Of a stretch of DNA of 64,000 nucleotides, positions 1 to 7,179 are shown piece after piece. The position numbers and the translations under genes are program-made. The notes beneath the pieces are model-generated. The model searched no databases. It saw only the letters and a list, made by a program, of their open reading frames with translations, and was not told where the DNA came from. Position 1 is the stretch's first letter; each line of letters begins with the position of its first letter. The stretch covers positions 1,240,001 through 1,304,000 of the forward strand of contig NSGV01000002.1 of the NCBI GenBank assembly GCA_002300355.1, in the 5' to 3' direction. This DNA comes from Streptomyces sp. TLI_235 (GTDB lineage: Bacteria; Actinomycetota; Actinomycetes; Streptomycetales; Streptomycetaceae).

Positions 1-1
1 G

Positions 2-250
2 TCCCCGGTCGCCCTCGCCGCGCAGGTGCACCGCGCTCGGATGCAGGCGGAAGCGGACTACGTCTGGACCAGCCTGCTGTTCGGCCCCGCCATCGCTCCC
101 GTCCACGAGCCCCGCATCTGGGAGGACGACGAAGGCGAGTGGAACGTCTCCTGCACTACCTGTCACGAATCCGCCCGGGACATGGGCAGTGAGCACGACT
201 GCGAGGTCTGGGCGGAAGGCCACGCCGCCGAGCGCAAGACGACCGCCTGA
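2..250 (+). CDS. hypothetical protein, probably 5'-truncated
   Basis: The frame is open from the first bases of the window, so the true start may lie upstream; the first start codon inside the window is GTG at 26. The visible part is acidic and has a CTTCHES segment plus a later Cys, which could hold a metal but is too little to assign a fold. It ends 98 bases before the HTH gene at 348 on the same strand, in the early region of the prophage. I do not recognise the family. Confidence 0.5.
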   Translation, partial: SPVALAAQVHRARMQAEADYVWTSLLFGPAIAPVHEPRIWEDDEGEWNVSCTTCHESARDMGSEHDCEVWAEGHAAERKTTA

Positions 251-347
251 CCCGAGCAAGCACGAGGGGCGCCCCCGGCCTGCCAGCACAACGGGACGCC
301 CCTACACGGTGCCGCCACCCTACGCCCCAAGATCCACCGGAGACACC

Positions 348-1097
348 GTGCCCACCACCGCCAAGCACCAGACCTACCTCCGCCGCCACGGCATCCGCGC
401 CACCACCACCCCCGACCGCGCCGCCCACCACATCGCAGCCCTGCGCACCGCCGGCCTCACCGACGCCGAGATCAGCACTGCCACCCGCATCGGCCCGACC
501 ACCCTGTACCGCATCGCGAAGCGCCACGGCCCGATCACCCGCGCCGTCGAGCAGCGCGTCCTCGCCACCCCGATCCCCGACCGGCGGCCGGCCGTCGCCG
601 TTGGTGTCGCCACGATCCCCGCGGACGGCACCCGCCGCCGGCTGCAGGCCCTCGTCGTCGCTGGCTTCCCTCCGGTCCACCTTGGCCGCGAGTTCGGCAT
701 CGACCGGCGCAACCTCCACGTCCTGCTGCACGGCGCCGACCAGCGCACCACCCTGCGCACCGCCGCCCGCGTCATGGCGTACTACCTCGCGGTGTGGGAC
801 CAGCCGGCCGAACGGCACGGCGTCCGGCCGACGGCTGCGGCCAGGGCCCGGGCGTTGGGGTCGGCGCATGAGTGGGCGCCGGCCGCGGCGTGGGACGACA
901 TCGACGACCCGCAGGCCCGGCCGGACAGCGGGGTGCACGTCTCCAGGTTGGTGGCGATCGTCGAGGACACGGCCGAGCTCGCGCGGCAGGGCTACTCGCG
1001 GGAGGGCATCGCGGGGCGGCTGGGCGGGATCGGGTGGGACGCGGTGCGGCAGGCTCACCGGCGGGCGGGGGCGAAGCTGCCGCCGTTGCTGGACTGA
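348..1097 (+). CDS. helix-turn-helix DNA-binding protein of the prophage early region
   Basis: This is a basic protein of 249 residues. After a short N-terminal tail comes a clear helix-turn-helix (LTDAEISTATRIGPTTLYRI), followed by a middle part with a second HTH-like stretch (VHLGREFGIDRRNLHVLLHG). The C-terminus has another repeat-like segment (GYSREGIAGRLGGIGWDAV), so the protein may carry several HTH units. GTG at 348 was chosen because GGAG lies five bases upstream; the frame is open further 5' but that part is Pro/Arg-rich and has no ribosome site. Such proteins occur in actinophages and integrative elements. A regulatory or replication-linked DNA-binding role is inferred, not shown. 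Confidence 0.65.
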   Translation: MPTTAKHQTYLRRHGIRATTTPDRAAHHIAALRTAGLTDAEISTATRIGPTTLYRIAKRHGPITRAVEQRVLATPIPDRRPAVAVGVATIPADGTRRRLQALVVAGFPPVHLGREFGIDRRNLHVLLHGADQRTTLRTAARVMAYYLAVWDQPAERHGVRPTAAARARALGSAHEWAPAAAWDDIDDPQARPDSGVHVSRLVAIVEDTAELARQGYSREGIAGRLGGIGWDAVRQAHRRAGAKLPPLLD

Positions 1098-1155
1098 GTG
1101 CGGGCATGCGGAAGGGGCCGCTCGGCTCGGCCGGGCGGCTTCGTCTTGCAGGTCG

Positions 1156-1368
1156 TCAGCTCTCGAGTGCCGCCGGCGCGGACCAGGTGCCGGCGTCGGG
1201 GCGCGGAGGCAGCTTGGCGCCTGGCCGGCGCAGGTACCAGCGGATGAATTCGCGCACGGCTTCGGCTCGGCTGGTCCCGGACTCCTGGGCCGCGTCGGCG
1301 AACGGCAGCCACTCGTCGTCGGGGATGCGCATCTGCCTTGGTGGTGTGTGAGTGCTCTTCGGGACCAT
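1156..1368 (-). CDS. ribbon-helix-helix (CopG/Arc-like) regulator
   Basis: This 70-residue protein has a short beta-strand region (QMRIPDDEWLPFADAA) followed by two helices around ESGTSRAEAVREFIRWYLRR, the layout of ribbon-helix-helix dimeric repressors. The GTSRAEAVREFI turn matches the usual (G/N)xSRxEAIRxxI pattern. It is transcribed away from the WYL-like gene at 1528, and the 160-bp gap holds four GTAGCTAC palindromes. The nearest is centred 23 bp upstream of the start codon, so autorepression and control of the divergent gene are likely. The operator link is inferred from position. Confidence 0.7.
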   Translation of the reverse strand: MVPKSTHTPPRQMRIPDDEWLPFADAAQESGTSRAEAVREFIRWYLRRPGAKLPPRPDAGTWSAPAALES

Positions 1369-1387
1369 GCCGGAAGGGTAGCGCCGG

Positions 1388-1490
1388 GTAGCTACAGGAG
1401 CAATGGTCAGCCGCTAGACGTGTAGCTACAGATTCTTTCGCCAGGCCTCTTGCGTGTAGCTACGCAAAGCCCTTATCGTGTAGCTACACG
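1388..1490. promoter_or_regulatory. array of four GTAGCTAC palindromic operators
   Basis: GTAGCTAC occurs at 1388-1395, 1422-1429, 1456-1463 and 1480-1487. Centre-to-centre spacings are 34, 34 and 24 bp. The last copy extends to a perfect 14-bp palindrome, CGTGTAGCTACACG (1477-1490). Three of the four copies begin TGTAGCTAC. The array fills the gap between the ribbon-helix-helix gene and the divergent gene at 1528. Short palindromes in tandem are typical targets of ribbon-helix-helix dimers binding cooperatively. Confidence 0.7.
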
Positions 1491-1527
1491 ACGGGCCGAG
1501 CGGCCCGCCAACTCCCCGGAGGACACC

Positions 1528-1950
1528 ATGCGGAAGACGGCCAACGAGACCGAGCACGACACCGTCATCCGCATCCTCCGCGCCATCGACCGCCAGCACC
1601 CGATCACCATCACCTACACCAAGGCCGACGGCACCGAGACCATCCGCACCATCGAGATCTACAACATCGAGATCTCCAAGGTCGGCGCCATCTGCCTCAA
1701 GGCCATGGACCGCCAGTCCGGCGACCGGCGCACCTTCCGCGTCGACCGCATCCAGGCCTACACCGTCCACCGCTCCGCCTACGTCCTCGACCGGCCGGCC
1801 GACGCCACCACGGTCACCCCGAAAGCGTTCTGCGAGACCTGCTGGGACCTGTACGAGGCCGACGAGCTGACGGCCGGCCCGTCCGGTGACCCGACCTGCG
1901 GCGACTGCCGCATCACCCACGCCGACATCCGCGCCGCCTACGCGCACTAG
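1528..1950 (+). CDS. WYL-like domain protein with C-terminal zinc-binding segment
   Basis: The protein has 140 residues. Residues of about 12 to 85 (RAIDRQHPITITYTKADG onward, then the RRTFRVDRIQAYTVH strand) read like a WYL-type SH3-like fold: an ITITYTKADGTE hairpin, then a strand ending in a basic FRVDRI motif. The C-terminus has CETCWDLY and CGDC pairs that could bind one zinc. ATG 1528 has CGGAGG upstream. WYL domains sense ligands or nucleic acids in transcriptional regulators and phage-defence systems; here the domain stands without an HTH. It is divergent from the ribbon-helix-helix gene and probably under its operators. Confidence 0.55.
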   Translation: MRKTANETEHDTVIRILRAIDRQHPITITYTKADGTETIRTIEIYNIEISKVGAICLKAMDRQSGDRRTFRVDRIQAYTVHRSAYVLDRPADATTVTPKAFCETCWDLYEADELTAGPSGDPTCGDCRITHADIRAAYAH

Positions 1951-2063
1951 GCCCCCCAGACCGGCGGAAGTGCCAGCGCCAAGCGCGCCGAGGTCACCGC
2001 CGCACCACCGCCCGGGCCGGGGTGAACACCAGACCCCCCGGCCCGGGCCACCAGCCCACACAC

Positions 2064-2080
2064 CACCAACCGAAAGGCCA
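2064..2080 (+). repeat. 17-bp leader repeat, copy 1 of 2
   Basis: CACCAACCGAAAGGCCA at 2064-2080 recurs exactly at 2504-2520. Each copy ends a few bases before an ATG (2085 and 2524) and carries the GAAAGG ribosome-binding core. The repeat looks like a duplicated translation-initiation leader, left either by gene-cassette duplication or by shared translational control. Confidence 0.6.
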
Positions 2081-2084
2081 CGCC

Positions 2085-2333
2085 ATGACCATCACACCCA
2101 CCCCCGAGCAGATCGCCATCGCCCAGTTGAACGGCTGGGACCCGCAAGCACTCGCCGAGAACAACGCCCGCGTCGCCCGCGTCCACGAGCTGACGCGCAA
2201 GCACACCCACGCGCGACTGCTGCGCATGGCCCTCGCCGGCGGCCTGGCCAACCACAACAACCCGGCCGGCTGGACCAAGCAGGAGCTCGCCGCGGAGGTC
2301 GCGCGCCAGGAGCTGAAGGCGCCGCAGCCGTGA
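2085..2333 (+). CDS. small hypothetical early protein
   Basis: This is an 82-residue, mostly helical protein (MTITPTPEQIAIAQLNGWDP start) without Cys or membrane segments. Its stop overlaps the GTG of the next gene by four bases, so the two are translationally coupled. ATG 2085 follows the duplicated 17-bp leader with GAAAGG. The middle (RVHELTRKHTHARLLRMALA) is a basic amphipathic helix. I do not recognise a family; operon position in the early region suggests an accessory or replication-linked role at most. Confidence 0.55.
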   Translation: MTITPTPEQIAIAQLNGWDPQALAENNARVARVHELTRKHTHARLLRMALAGGLANHNNPAGWTKQELAAEVARQELKAPQP

Positions 2334-2491
2334 CGACCGCAACCCCGTCCGGCTGCCAGCACTGCGGTATCCCCGAGCGCCAGCACTACCAGCAGTGGAA
2401 ACCGCCCGTCGGCTGGCACCAGTGGGAGCCGCCGACCGACGCCCAGACCCTCGCCCGCATGAAGGCACGACGCGCAGCCCGCACCAACTGA
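2330..2491 (+). CDS. 53-residue small protein with a CxxC motif
   Basis: The GTG at 2330 overlaps the stop of the upstream gene as GTGA. The product starts MTTATPSGCQHCGIPERQHY, with a single CxxC pair followed by His and Trp residues (KPPVGWHQWEPP). It ends in a basic tail. The CQHCG...H arrangement could bind a metal as part of a dimer or complex. Short CxxC proteins of this kind are frequent in actinophage early operons. Function unknown. Confidence 0.55.
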   Translation: MTTATPSGCQHCGIPERQHYQQWKPPVGWHQWEPPTDAQTLARMKARRAARTN

Positions 2492-2523
2492 CCACCCACC
2501 CCGCACCAACCGAAAGGCCAGCC

Positions 2524-3063
2524 ATGAACATCACCGTCACCGTCGACGAGATCACCCTCACCACCGTCATCGGCGACATCGTCGAGTACGACGAGGACGG
2601 CGACGCCCAGGTCGTCGGACACAAGACCGTCGCCGACCTCGTCGCCACCCAGATCGTCGACCGGCTCGTCAAGGACACCGACCGCTGGCCGTCCCTGCGC
2701 GAGCGCGTCACCCAGATCCGCGACGAGGAGATCCGCGCCCGCATCGCCCCGTCCATCGACGCCGCCGTCAACAAGCCCATCCGCAAGACCAACATGTACG
2801 GCGAGGCGACCGGCGCCGAGACGACCCTGTCCGAGCTGATCGTCGCCGAGGCACAGAAGTTCCTCACCAAGAGCGTCGACGACTACAACCGGCAGAAGGG
2901 CTCGGTCCTCGGCCAGATGATCGCGGCCGAGGTGAAGAAGGCGTTCGAGACCGAGATCGCTGCCGCGGTGAAGCAGGTGCGGGAGACCGTCGCCGCGCAG
3001 ATCGGCACTACCGCGAGCAGCCAGATCACCGCCGCTGCCCTGCAGGCCCTCGCCAGCCGCTAA
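2524..3063 (+). CDS. hypothetical prophage protein, helical C-terminal half
   Basis: The product has 179 residues. The N-terminus (MNITVTVDEITLTTVIGDIV) is beta-rich. From about residue 40 on it is helical and charged, with a long amphipathic stretch (FETEIAAAVKQVRETVAAQI) fit for a coiled coil. ATG 2524 follows the second copy of the 17-bp leader repeat. No catalytic motif is visible. Composition suggests a structural or DNA-associated oligomer, but this is only inference. Confidence 0.55.
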   Translation: MNITVTVDEITLTTVIGDIVEYDEDGDAQVVGHKTVADLVATQIVDRLVKDTDRWPSLRERVTQIRDEEIRARIAPSIDAAVNKPIRKTNMYGEATGAETTLSELIVAEAQKFLTKSVDDYNRQKGSVLGQMIAAEVKKAFETEIAAAVKQVRETVAAQIGTTASSQITAAALQALASR

Positions 3064-3069
3064 CCCCCT

Positions 3070-3110
3070 CTGCTGGCCTGCTGGTCGCCTCGCCCACGAC
3101 CGGCCAGCAG
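3070..3110 (+). terminator. hairpin after the 2524 gene
   Basis: CTGCTGGCC (3070-3078) pairs perfectly with GGCCAGCAG (3102-3110). An inner GGTCG/CGACC stem (3083-3087 and 3097-3101) extends the structure. It starts seven bases after the stop codon and has no T-run. It could act as an attenuator or an RNA 3' end. Confidence 0.5.
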
Positions 3111-3147
3111 GCCCCAACCCGCCACCAGCACCCGAGAGGAACCCACC

Positions 3148-3768
3148 ATGTCCGACCTCGCGCAGCGCCTGGCCGACACCGCCACCGGCACCTGGGGCGA
3201 AGAGGCCTCCACCTGGCTCCTCGACATCCACGACCACTGGATCCCCGAGCTGGACCGATGCGGCCTCATCCGCCAGCAGCCCACGGCCAGCGGCGACACC
3301 GCCACCACCATCAACTGGGCCATCAACACCAACCAGACCCCGCTCATCGGCACCCAGTCCGAGTGGCAGATCCTCCGCGTCGCCGCCGACCTCGCCGGCA
3401 AGCCCATCGACGACTGGTTCACCCAGGACCTCACCAGCCTCGACCACGAGAACAAGCGCCTCGCCCTCCACGCCACCGCATGGGCCAGCGGCGGCCGGGC
3501 CTTCGCCGACAGCCTCGGCCTCCTCGCCACCCAGCTGTGGGTCGCCGACTACGAGGGCGCCGAGATCACCGTCTGGTCGACAGCCGAGAAGGCGCGCGCC
3601 TACTGCGACGACATCGCGAAGGTCGACCGCGCGACCGGCCAGGGCTGGGACTGGGTGCCCGTCGAGGACGGCGCCGAGCAGATGATCTGGGTCCGCGACC
3701 TCGACGACGCCCCCGTCACGGCCGGCCCCGGCCGCATCACGCCGGTGACCATCGACCCGGCCAACTGA
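3148..3768 (+). CDS. hypothetical prophage early protein
   Basis: The product has 206 residues and is acidic and Trp-rich (TWGEEASTWLLDIHDHWIPEL, then EWQILRVAADLAGKPIDDWF). It has no membrane segments or recognisable catalytic motif. ATG 3148 has GAGAGGAA upstream. It stands alone between two hairpins (3070-3110 and 3783-3818), suggesting its own transcription unit or a processed segment. I do not recognise a named family. Confidence 0.5.
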   Translation: MSDLAQRLADTATGTWGEEASTWLLDIHDHWIPELDRCGLIRQQPTASGDTATTINWAINTNQTPLIGTQSEWQILRVAADLAGKPIDDWFTQDLTSLDHENKRLALHATAWASGGRAFADSLGLLATQLWVADYEGAEITVWSTAEKARAYCDDIAKVDRATGQGWDWVPVEDGAEQMIWVRDLDDAPVTAGPGRITPVTIDPAN

Positions 3769-3782
3769 CCGCCCCACTAAGC

Positions 3783-3818
3783 GGGGCCGGGCCCGCGACG
3801 CAACCGCGGCCCGGCCCC
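3783..3818 (+). terminator. strong GC hairpin, likely terminator or attenuator
   Basis: GGGGCCGGGCCCGCG (3783-3797) pairs with CGCGGCCCGGCCCC (3805-3818), with a single bulged base. It lies 14 bases after the 3148 gene and directly before the ribosome site of the DUF2637 gene. There is no T-run. A stem this strong next to a start region could stop transcription or control translation of the gene at 3844. Confidence 0.5.
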
Positions 3819-3843
3819 CTTCACCACGAGAGAAGCCCCTCCC

Positions 3844-4860
3844 ATGGCAAAGCAGCACCCTACCCACCTCATCCCGCACACCATCGACGGCCACACCGAA
3901 TGGATCCCCGCCGACCAACCCCGCGCACCCCACGACTGGGACCGCGCCGCCATGCGCGCCGTCGCCGCCGCCACCGCGCTCATCCTCGCCATCGCCATCA
4001 CCTGGTCCACCGGCAGCATCGGCGACCTCCTCACCCGCGTCGCCCACCCCGCCATCGCCTACGGCGCCGCCGCAGTCTTCGACCTCGCCTGGATCGTCTT
4101 CATGACCGTCGAATGGCTGTCCCGCTACAACCCCGCCCGCGCCGTCCTCCCGCGCCGCCTCGGCTGGGCCGCCCTCGTCGTCGCCATGGCCGCCGTCTGC
4201 ACCCACGGCGTCCTCGACGGCGGCCGCCGCGCCATCGCCGCCGGCATCATCGGCTCCACCATCTCCGCCCTCGCCAAGACCGTGTGGACCGTCGCCATCC
4301 GGCACACCGCCAAGCCCCTCGACCGACGCACACAGCTCTGGGTCGACCGGCGCATGGCCGACGCCGGCGCACGCCTCGCCCTCGCCGGGGTCCACCGGCA
4401 GCTCGCCCACCTCGACACCCAGTGGGCCACCACCCTCGCCACCCTCCCGCCCGCGGTCGCCCCGACGCCCGACCCGGACGGCAACGGCCCCGACCCGGAC
4501 AAGCCGTCCGGACAGCCGGACACCACGACCGACCAGCTGTCCGCCGCTGTCCGCGTCGCCCTCGCCACCATGCCCGACGCCACCCCCGAGGACATCGCCC
4601 AGCAGCTCGAGCACGCCGGCTTCGACGGGGTCACCGCAGACGCTGTCCGCGCCCTGTCCGGACAGCCGGACAGCAGGTCAGCGACCCTGCACGACCTCGC
4701 CGAGCGGCGCGGCCTGGACAGCATGTCCGACACGATCCGGCGCCTTGTCCGCGACGGCATCACCGACCCGGACACGGTGATCGCCCTGGTGAAGTTCGCG
4801 CACGGCGAGGACATCAAGGAGCCCAGCGTCCGCCGCATCCTGTCCCGCTTCGCCGGGTGA
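3844..4860 (+). CDS. DUF2637-type membrane protein, plasmid spread (Spd)-like
   Basis: The protein has 338 residues. Residues of about 40-135 hold about four hydrophobic segments (AAATALILAIAIT; AIAYGAAAVFDLAWIVFM; AALVVAMAAVCTHGVL; AAGIIGSTISALAK), the layout of DUF2637 proteins. A Pro/Asp linker follows (about 205-225), then a C-terminal helical region with repeated short HTH-like units (ATPEDIAQQLEHAGFDGVTA; GITDPDTVIALVKFAHGEDI). DUF2637/SpdB proteins are known from Streptomyces conjugative plasmids and AICEs, where they help spread DNA between hyphal compartments. It heads a block of four membrane-protein genes. The Spd assignment is by resemblance. Confidence 0.65.
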   Translation: MAKQHPTHLIPHTIDGHTEWIPADQPRAPHDWDRAAMRAVAAATALILAIAITWSTGSIGDLLTRVAHPAIAYGAAAVFDLAWIVFMTVEWLSRYNPARAVLPRRLGWAALVVAMAAVCTHGVLDGGRRAIAAGIIGSTISALAKTVWTVAIRHTAKPLDRRTQLWVDRRMADAGARLALAGVHRQLAHLDTQWATTLATLPPAVAPTPDPDGNGPDPDKPSGQPDTTTDQLSAAVRVALATMPDATPEDIAQQLEHAGFDGVTADAVRALSGQPDSRSATLHDLAERRGLDSMSDTIRRLVRDGITDPDTVIALVKFAHGEDIKEPSVRRILSRFAG

Positions 4861-4872
4861 CGGGGGTTCGCC

Positions 4873-5031
4873 ATGAAGCTCGTCCTGCTGCTCGCCGTCC
4901 TGGTCGTCACCGCGTACGCCATCGCCTACCGCCTCGCCGACGCCCCACGCCGTGAGGGCCTCAAGTGGGCCGCGTTCCACCTCGCGTGGATCACCGTCAT
5001 CGCCACCCTCGTCGCCGCCTGGAGGAACTGA
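4873..5031 (+). CDS. small single-pass membrane protein
   Basis: This is a 52-residue protein with one N-terminal hydrophobic segment (KLVLLLAVLVVTAYAIAY), a short charged loop, and a second hydrophobic stretch (WAAFHLAWITVIATLVAAW). It is probably a two-pass membrane protein. Its TGA shares its last base with the ATG of the next gene (TGATG), so translation is coupled. It belongs to the membrane block starting at 3844, where tiny membrane partners of Spd proteins are common. Confidence 0.65.
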   Translation: MKLVLLLAVLVVTAYAIAYRLADAPRREGLKWAAFHLAWITVIATLVAAWRN

Positions 5032-5690
5032 TGGGCACCCCTCCACCGCCGCCCCCCGACTACGCGCCGACCGCAGGCCTGAACACGACCTGGTGGACCA
5101 CCGCCAGCGACGCCCTCTGGACACCCGAGCGCATGACCGCTGCCGAGGCAGCCCACGCTCGGCTCGCCGCCGCCATGGACGACCTCGGCCGGAGCATCAC
5201 CGAAACCCCGGCCCAGCGGGCCCAGCGCCTGCGCGACGAGGACGACGCCAGGCGCGAGGCACGGGGGGAGACCCCCAGCCAGCGCAGGCGACGCCACCGG
5301 GCGGAAGACCGATACCGCCGCGGCGCGGCCCAGCGCGCCGCGACGCGCCTGTGGAAGGTCGACCCCGCCGAACGCGCGCGCCGCTTCCGCCGGTGGTGCC
5401 TGCTCACCGCCCTGTCGGCGTCGGCCGGGTACGCGGCCGGCCTGGTGCAGTGGCTCAGCACCGCACCGCCGACGGTCATCGCGTTCCTCGGCCTGCCGGC
5501 CACCTACTGGCTCGACCTGAAGATGCGCGGCGGCTGGTACGGGGCCGCTCGCTTGTCCGGCATGCGCGGCTGGCGCCCGATCTGCGCAGTCCTGGCCACC
5601 CGCATCCCCTTCGCCAGCGTGCTCGCGTCCGTGCTCCGCCTCGACAGCCTGCTCGCGGCCACCGGCCACCTGTTCTCGATCCACCACTGA
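5031..5690 (+). CDS. membrane protein with coiled-coil N-terminus, Spd-like block
   Basis: The product has 219 residues. It opens with a Pro-run (MGTPPPPPPDYAPTAG), then has a very basic and acidic helical region (residues of about 60-110, QRLRDEDDARREARGE), and then two or three hydrophobic segments (CLLTALSASAGYAAGLVQWL; TVIAFLGLPATYWL; later ASVLASVLRLDSLLA). ATG 5031 has GGAGG at 5021-5025 and overlaps the upstream stop. The arrangement of a cytosolic charged arm and a C-terminal membrane domain resembles spread proteins of actinomycete plasmids. The function is inferred from context only. Confidence 0.6.
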   Translation: MGTPPPPPPDYAPTAGLNTTWWTTASDALWTPERMTAAEAAHARLAAAMDDLGRSITETPAQRAQRLRDEDDARREARGETPSQRRRRHRAEDRYRRGAAQRAATRLWKVDPAERARRFRRWCLLTALSASAGYAAGLVQWLSTAPPTVIAFLGLPATYWLDLKMRGGWYGAARLSGMRGWRPICAVLATRIPFASVLASVLRLDSLLAATGHLFSIHH

Positions 5691-5706
5691 CACACGGGAA
5701 TCAACC

Positions 5707-6117
5707 ATGACGTCTCTGCTCGGACAGTTCACCGCGACCGGGGTGTGCCTGGTCATCATGGTGTGGCTCCTGGTCGGCCACCGGGGCAAGGGCGCCCTCG
5801 CCGCCAAGCACGAGGACCACCACACCGCTTACTGGATGCTGGTCTTCGGGCTCTTCGCCCAGTCCGCCGGCCAGGCGTTCACCGCCCCCAGGCTGGTCGG
5901 CGACGCCGTGACAGCGGCCATGGACAAGCAGTTCAACCCCGGGGCAGGAGCGGTCGCCGCAGCCCTCCTCATCATCCTGTTCGGCACCAAGCCTCGCTGG
6001 TGGAAGGACGTCGTGGTCGGCGCCACGCTGCCCGCGGCCGCCATCGCGTCGGGCAGTGTGCTGGCCATCCCGTTCGTCGTCGTCGGTGGGTTCCTTCACG
6101 GCCTGGTCGGTGCCTGA
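5707..6117 (+). CDS. polytopic membrane protein
   Basis: The product has 136 residues and three to four membrane segments (FTATGVCLVIMVWLLVG; WMLVFGLFAQSAGQAF; VAAALLIILFG; VVVGATLPAAAIASGSVLAI). Its final base is the first base of the ATG of the next gene (TGATG). It is part of the coupled membrane block 3844-6851. I see no transporter or enzyme motif. A small polytopic protein in this position fits a plasmid-spread accessory role, but phage superinfection exclusion is also possible. Confidence 0.6.
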   Translation: MTSLLGQFTATGVCLVIMVWLLVGHRGKGALAAKHEDHHTAYWMLVFGLFAQSAGQAFTAPRLVGDAVTAAMDKQFNPGAGAVAAALLIILFGTKPRWWKDVVVGATLPAAAIASGSVLAIPFVVVGGFLHGLVGA

Positions 6118-6851
6118 TGAAGTACCTGGAGGGCGTCAGCATCGACGCCATCGGCCGGGGCAACCGGCGCCTCCTCGCGCCGCTGAGGGCCCAGTACGGC
6201 GAGCGTCAGGCCGAGTACGCCGAGGCACTGAAGGACTGGAAGGCGAAGCGCCAGGAGGCCCGTGCGCTCAAGGACCCGGCGAAGCGTGACGAGGCACTCG
6301 AAGCGCTGAAGGGCGAGCGGCCCACCCACCCGGGTCTGGTGGCGATCGGGTGCGCCGTGGTGGGCGGTGTGGTCCTGTGGCCGGTCCTCCAGGGCTGGCA
6401 CATGGTCGCCGTGACCGGCGGCGTCACGGTGTGGATGCTGGCTGCGCTGATGGCCGGTCAGAAGCCCGCGGAGAACGCCTCGGAGCAGGCCGCTGCCGAG
6501 GTCCCCGACGAGCCGCCGGCCAACACGTCCCCGGACGACCTCCGCGCCGCGGTCGTCGAGCGCCTCCTCGGGTGGATGGAAGAGCGCCCCGGCATCCACT
6601 TCGCCGAGGTGTACGCCCGCTACCGCGAGCTGCCCGGCCACGGCCGGCTGACGGACGCCCAGATCCGGGCCGCCCTGGTCGACCACTACCAGGTCCCCTG
6701 GCGCCGCTCCGTCGCCGACCCCAGGAAGCGGCTCCAGCGCACCCGCGCGGGCTTCCACCAGGACGACCTCCAGCCCCTCCTCTCCCCCGCGGGGGCCGCC
6801 CCTGTTGCGGCGCCCGCAACACCCGCTGTGACCAGCACTGTTGCGGCCTGA
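6117..6851 (+). CDS. membrane protein with C-terminal winged-helix-like domain
   Basis: The product has 244 residues. The N-terminus is charged and helical (YAEALKDWKAKRQEARALKD), then come two membrane segments (LVAIGCAVVGGVVLWPVL; MVAVTGGVTVWMLAALMAG). After a linker, residues of about 145-225 (DLRAAVVERLLGWMEERPGI onward) look like a winged helix. The last codons are spanned by the first TGTTGCGG repeats. ATG 6117 overlaps the upstream stop. A membrane-anchored DNA-binding protein would suit DNA transfer or partition in a plasmid-like module. Confidence 0.6.
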   Translation: MKYLEGVSIDAIGRGNRRLLAPLRAQYGERQAEYAEALKDWKAKRQEARALKDPAKRDEALEALKGERPTHPGLVAIGCAVVGGVVLWPVLQGWHMVAVTGGVTVWMLAALMAGQKPAENASEQAAAEVPDEPPANTSPDDLRAAVVERLLGWMEERPGIHFAEVYARYRELPGHGRLTDAQIRAALVDHYQVPWRRSVADPRKRLQRTRAGFHQDDLQPLLSPAGAAPVAAPATPAVTSTVAA

Positions 6852-6892
6852 CCCGACCCTGTTGCGGCCCCCTGTTGCGGGCCGCGCAACAC
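6803..6892 (+). repeat. cluster of TGTTGCGG direct and inverted repeats
   Basis: TGTTGCGG occurs at 6803-6810, 6839-6846, 6860-6867 and 6873-6880. The first copy forms a perfect 8-bp inverted repeat with CCGCAACA (6814-6821, 3-base spacer). The last pairs over 7 bp with CGCAACA at 6885-6891. GCAACACC appears again at 6901, at the start site of the next gene. The cluster covers the 3' end of the 6117 gene and the leader of the 6909 gene. It may be a protein-binding array, an origin-type iteron cluster, or an RNA leader. Confidence 0.6.
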
Positions 6893-6908
6893 CCGAAGGA
6901 GCAACACC

Positions 6909-7112
6909 ATGACCGACACCACCCGCTACCAGTGGATCATCACCGGCGACCACAACGGCCGGCAGGCCACCGCCGAAGGCACCATCGACCTCGCACCCGG
7001 CAGCAGCAGGCGCGACGCCTACAACACCGTCCGCAACTACATGGCCCAGCGGTTCGGCGCCCCCGACGTCATCGTCCTGTTCTTCGACCTCCAGCCCGAG
7101 ACCCTGCCGTAG
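6909..7112 (+). CDS. small soluble hypothetical protein
   Basis: This is a 67-residue protein with a compact alpha/beta look: MTDTTRYQWIITGDHNG start, a helix (SRRDAYNTVRNYMAQRF), then a strand (PDVIVLFFDLQ). ATG 6909 follows AAGGAG. It sits just behind the TGTTGCGG repeat cluster, so that cluster may control it. No family recognised. Confidence 0.55.
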   Translation: MTDTTRYQWIITGDHNGRQATAEGTIDLAPGSSRRDAYNTVRNYMAQRFGAPDVIVLFFDLQPETLP

Positions 7113-7179
7113 CCGTTTGCGCAAATCCGCCCGCCCCGGCACATCCCGGGGCGGGCGCCCGCGCGAGAGGAAGACCGCA

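Noticed and set aside
1388..1490. GTAGCTAC repeats as a possible CRISPR array
   Set aside because: The repeats are 8-14 bp palindromes at unequal spacing with no spacer-like unique units of fixed length and no cas genes; an operator array explains them.
2386..4614. Long minus-strand open frame (about 740 codons) rich in Gly, Val and Asp
   Set aside because: It runs across three coupled plus-strand genes and their hairpins; the composition is typical of an antisense shadow in high-GC DNA.
3258..4955. Plus-strand frame rich in Arg, Pro and His
   Set aside because: It overlaps the 3148 and DUF2637 genes in another frame and has no motif or low-complexity pattern expected of a real protein.
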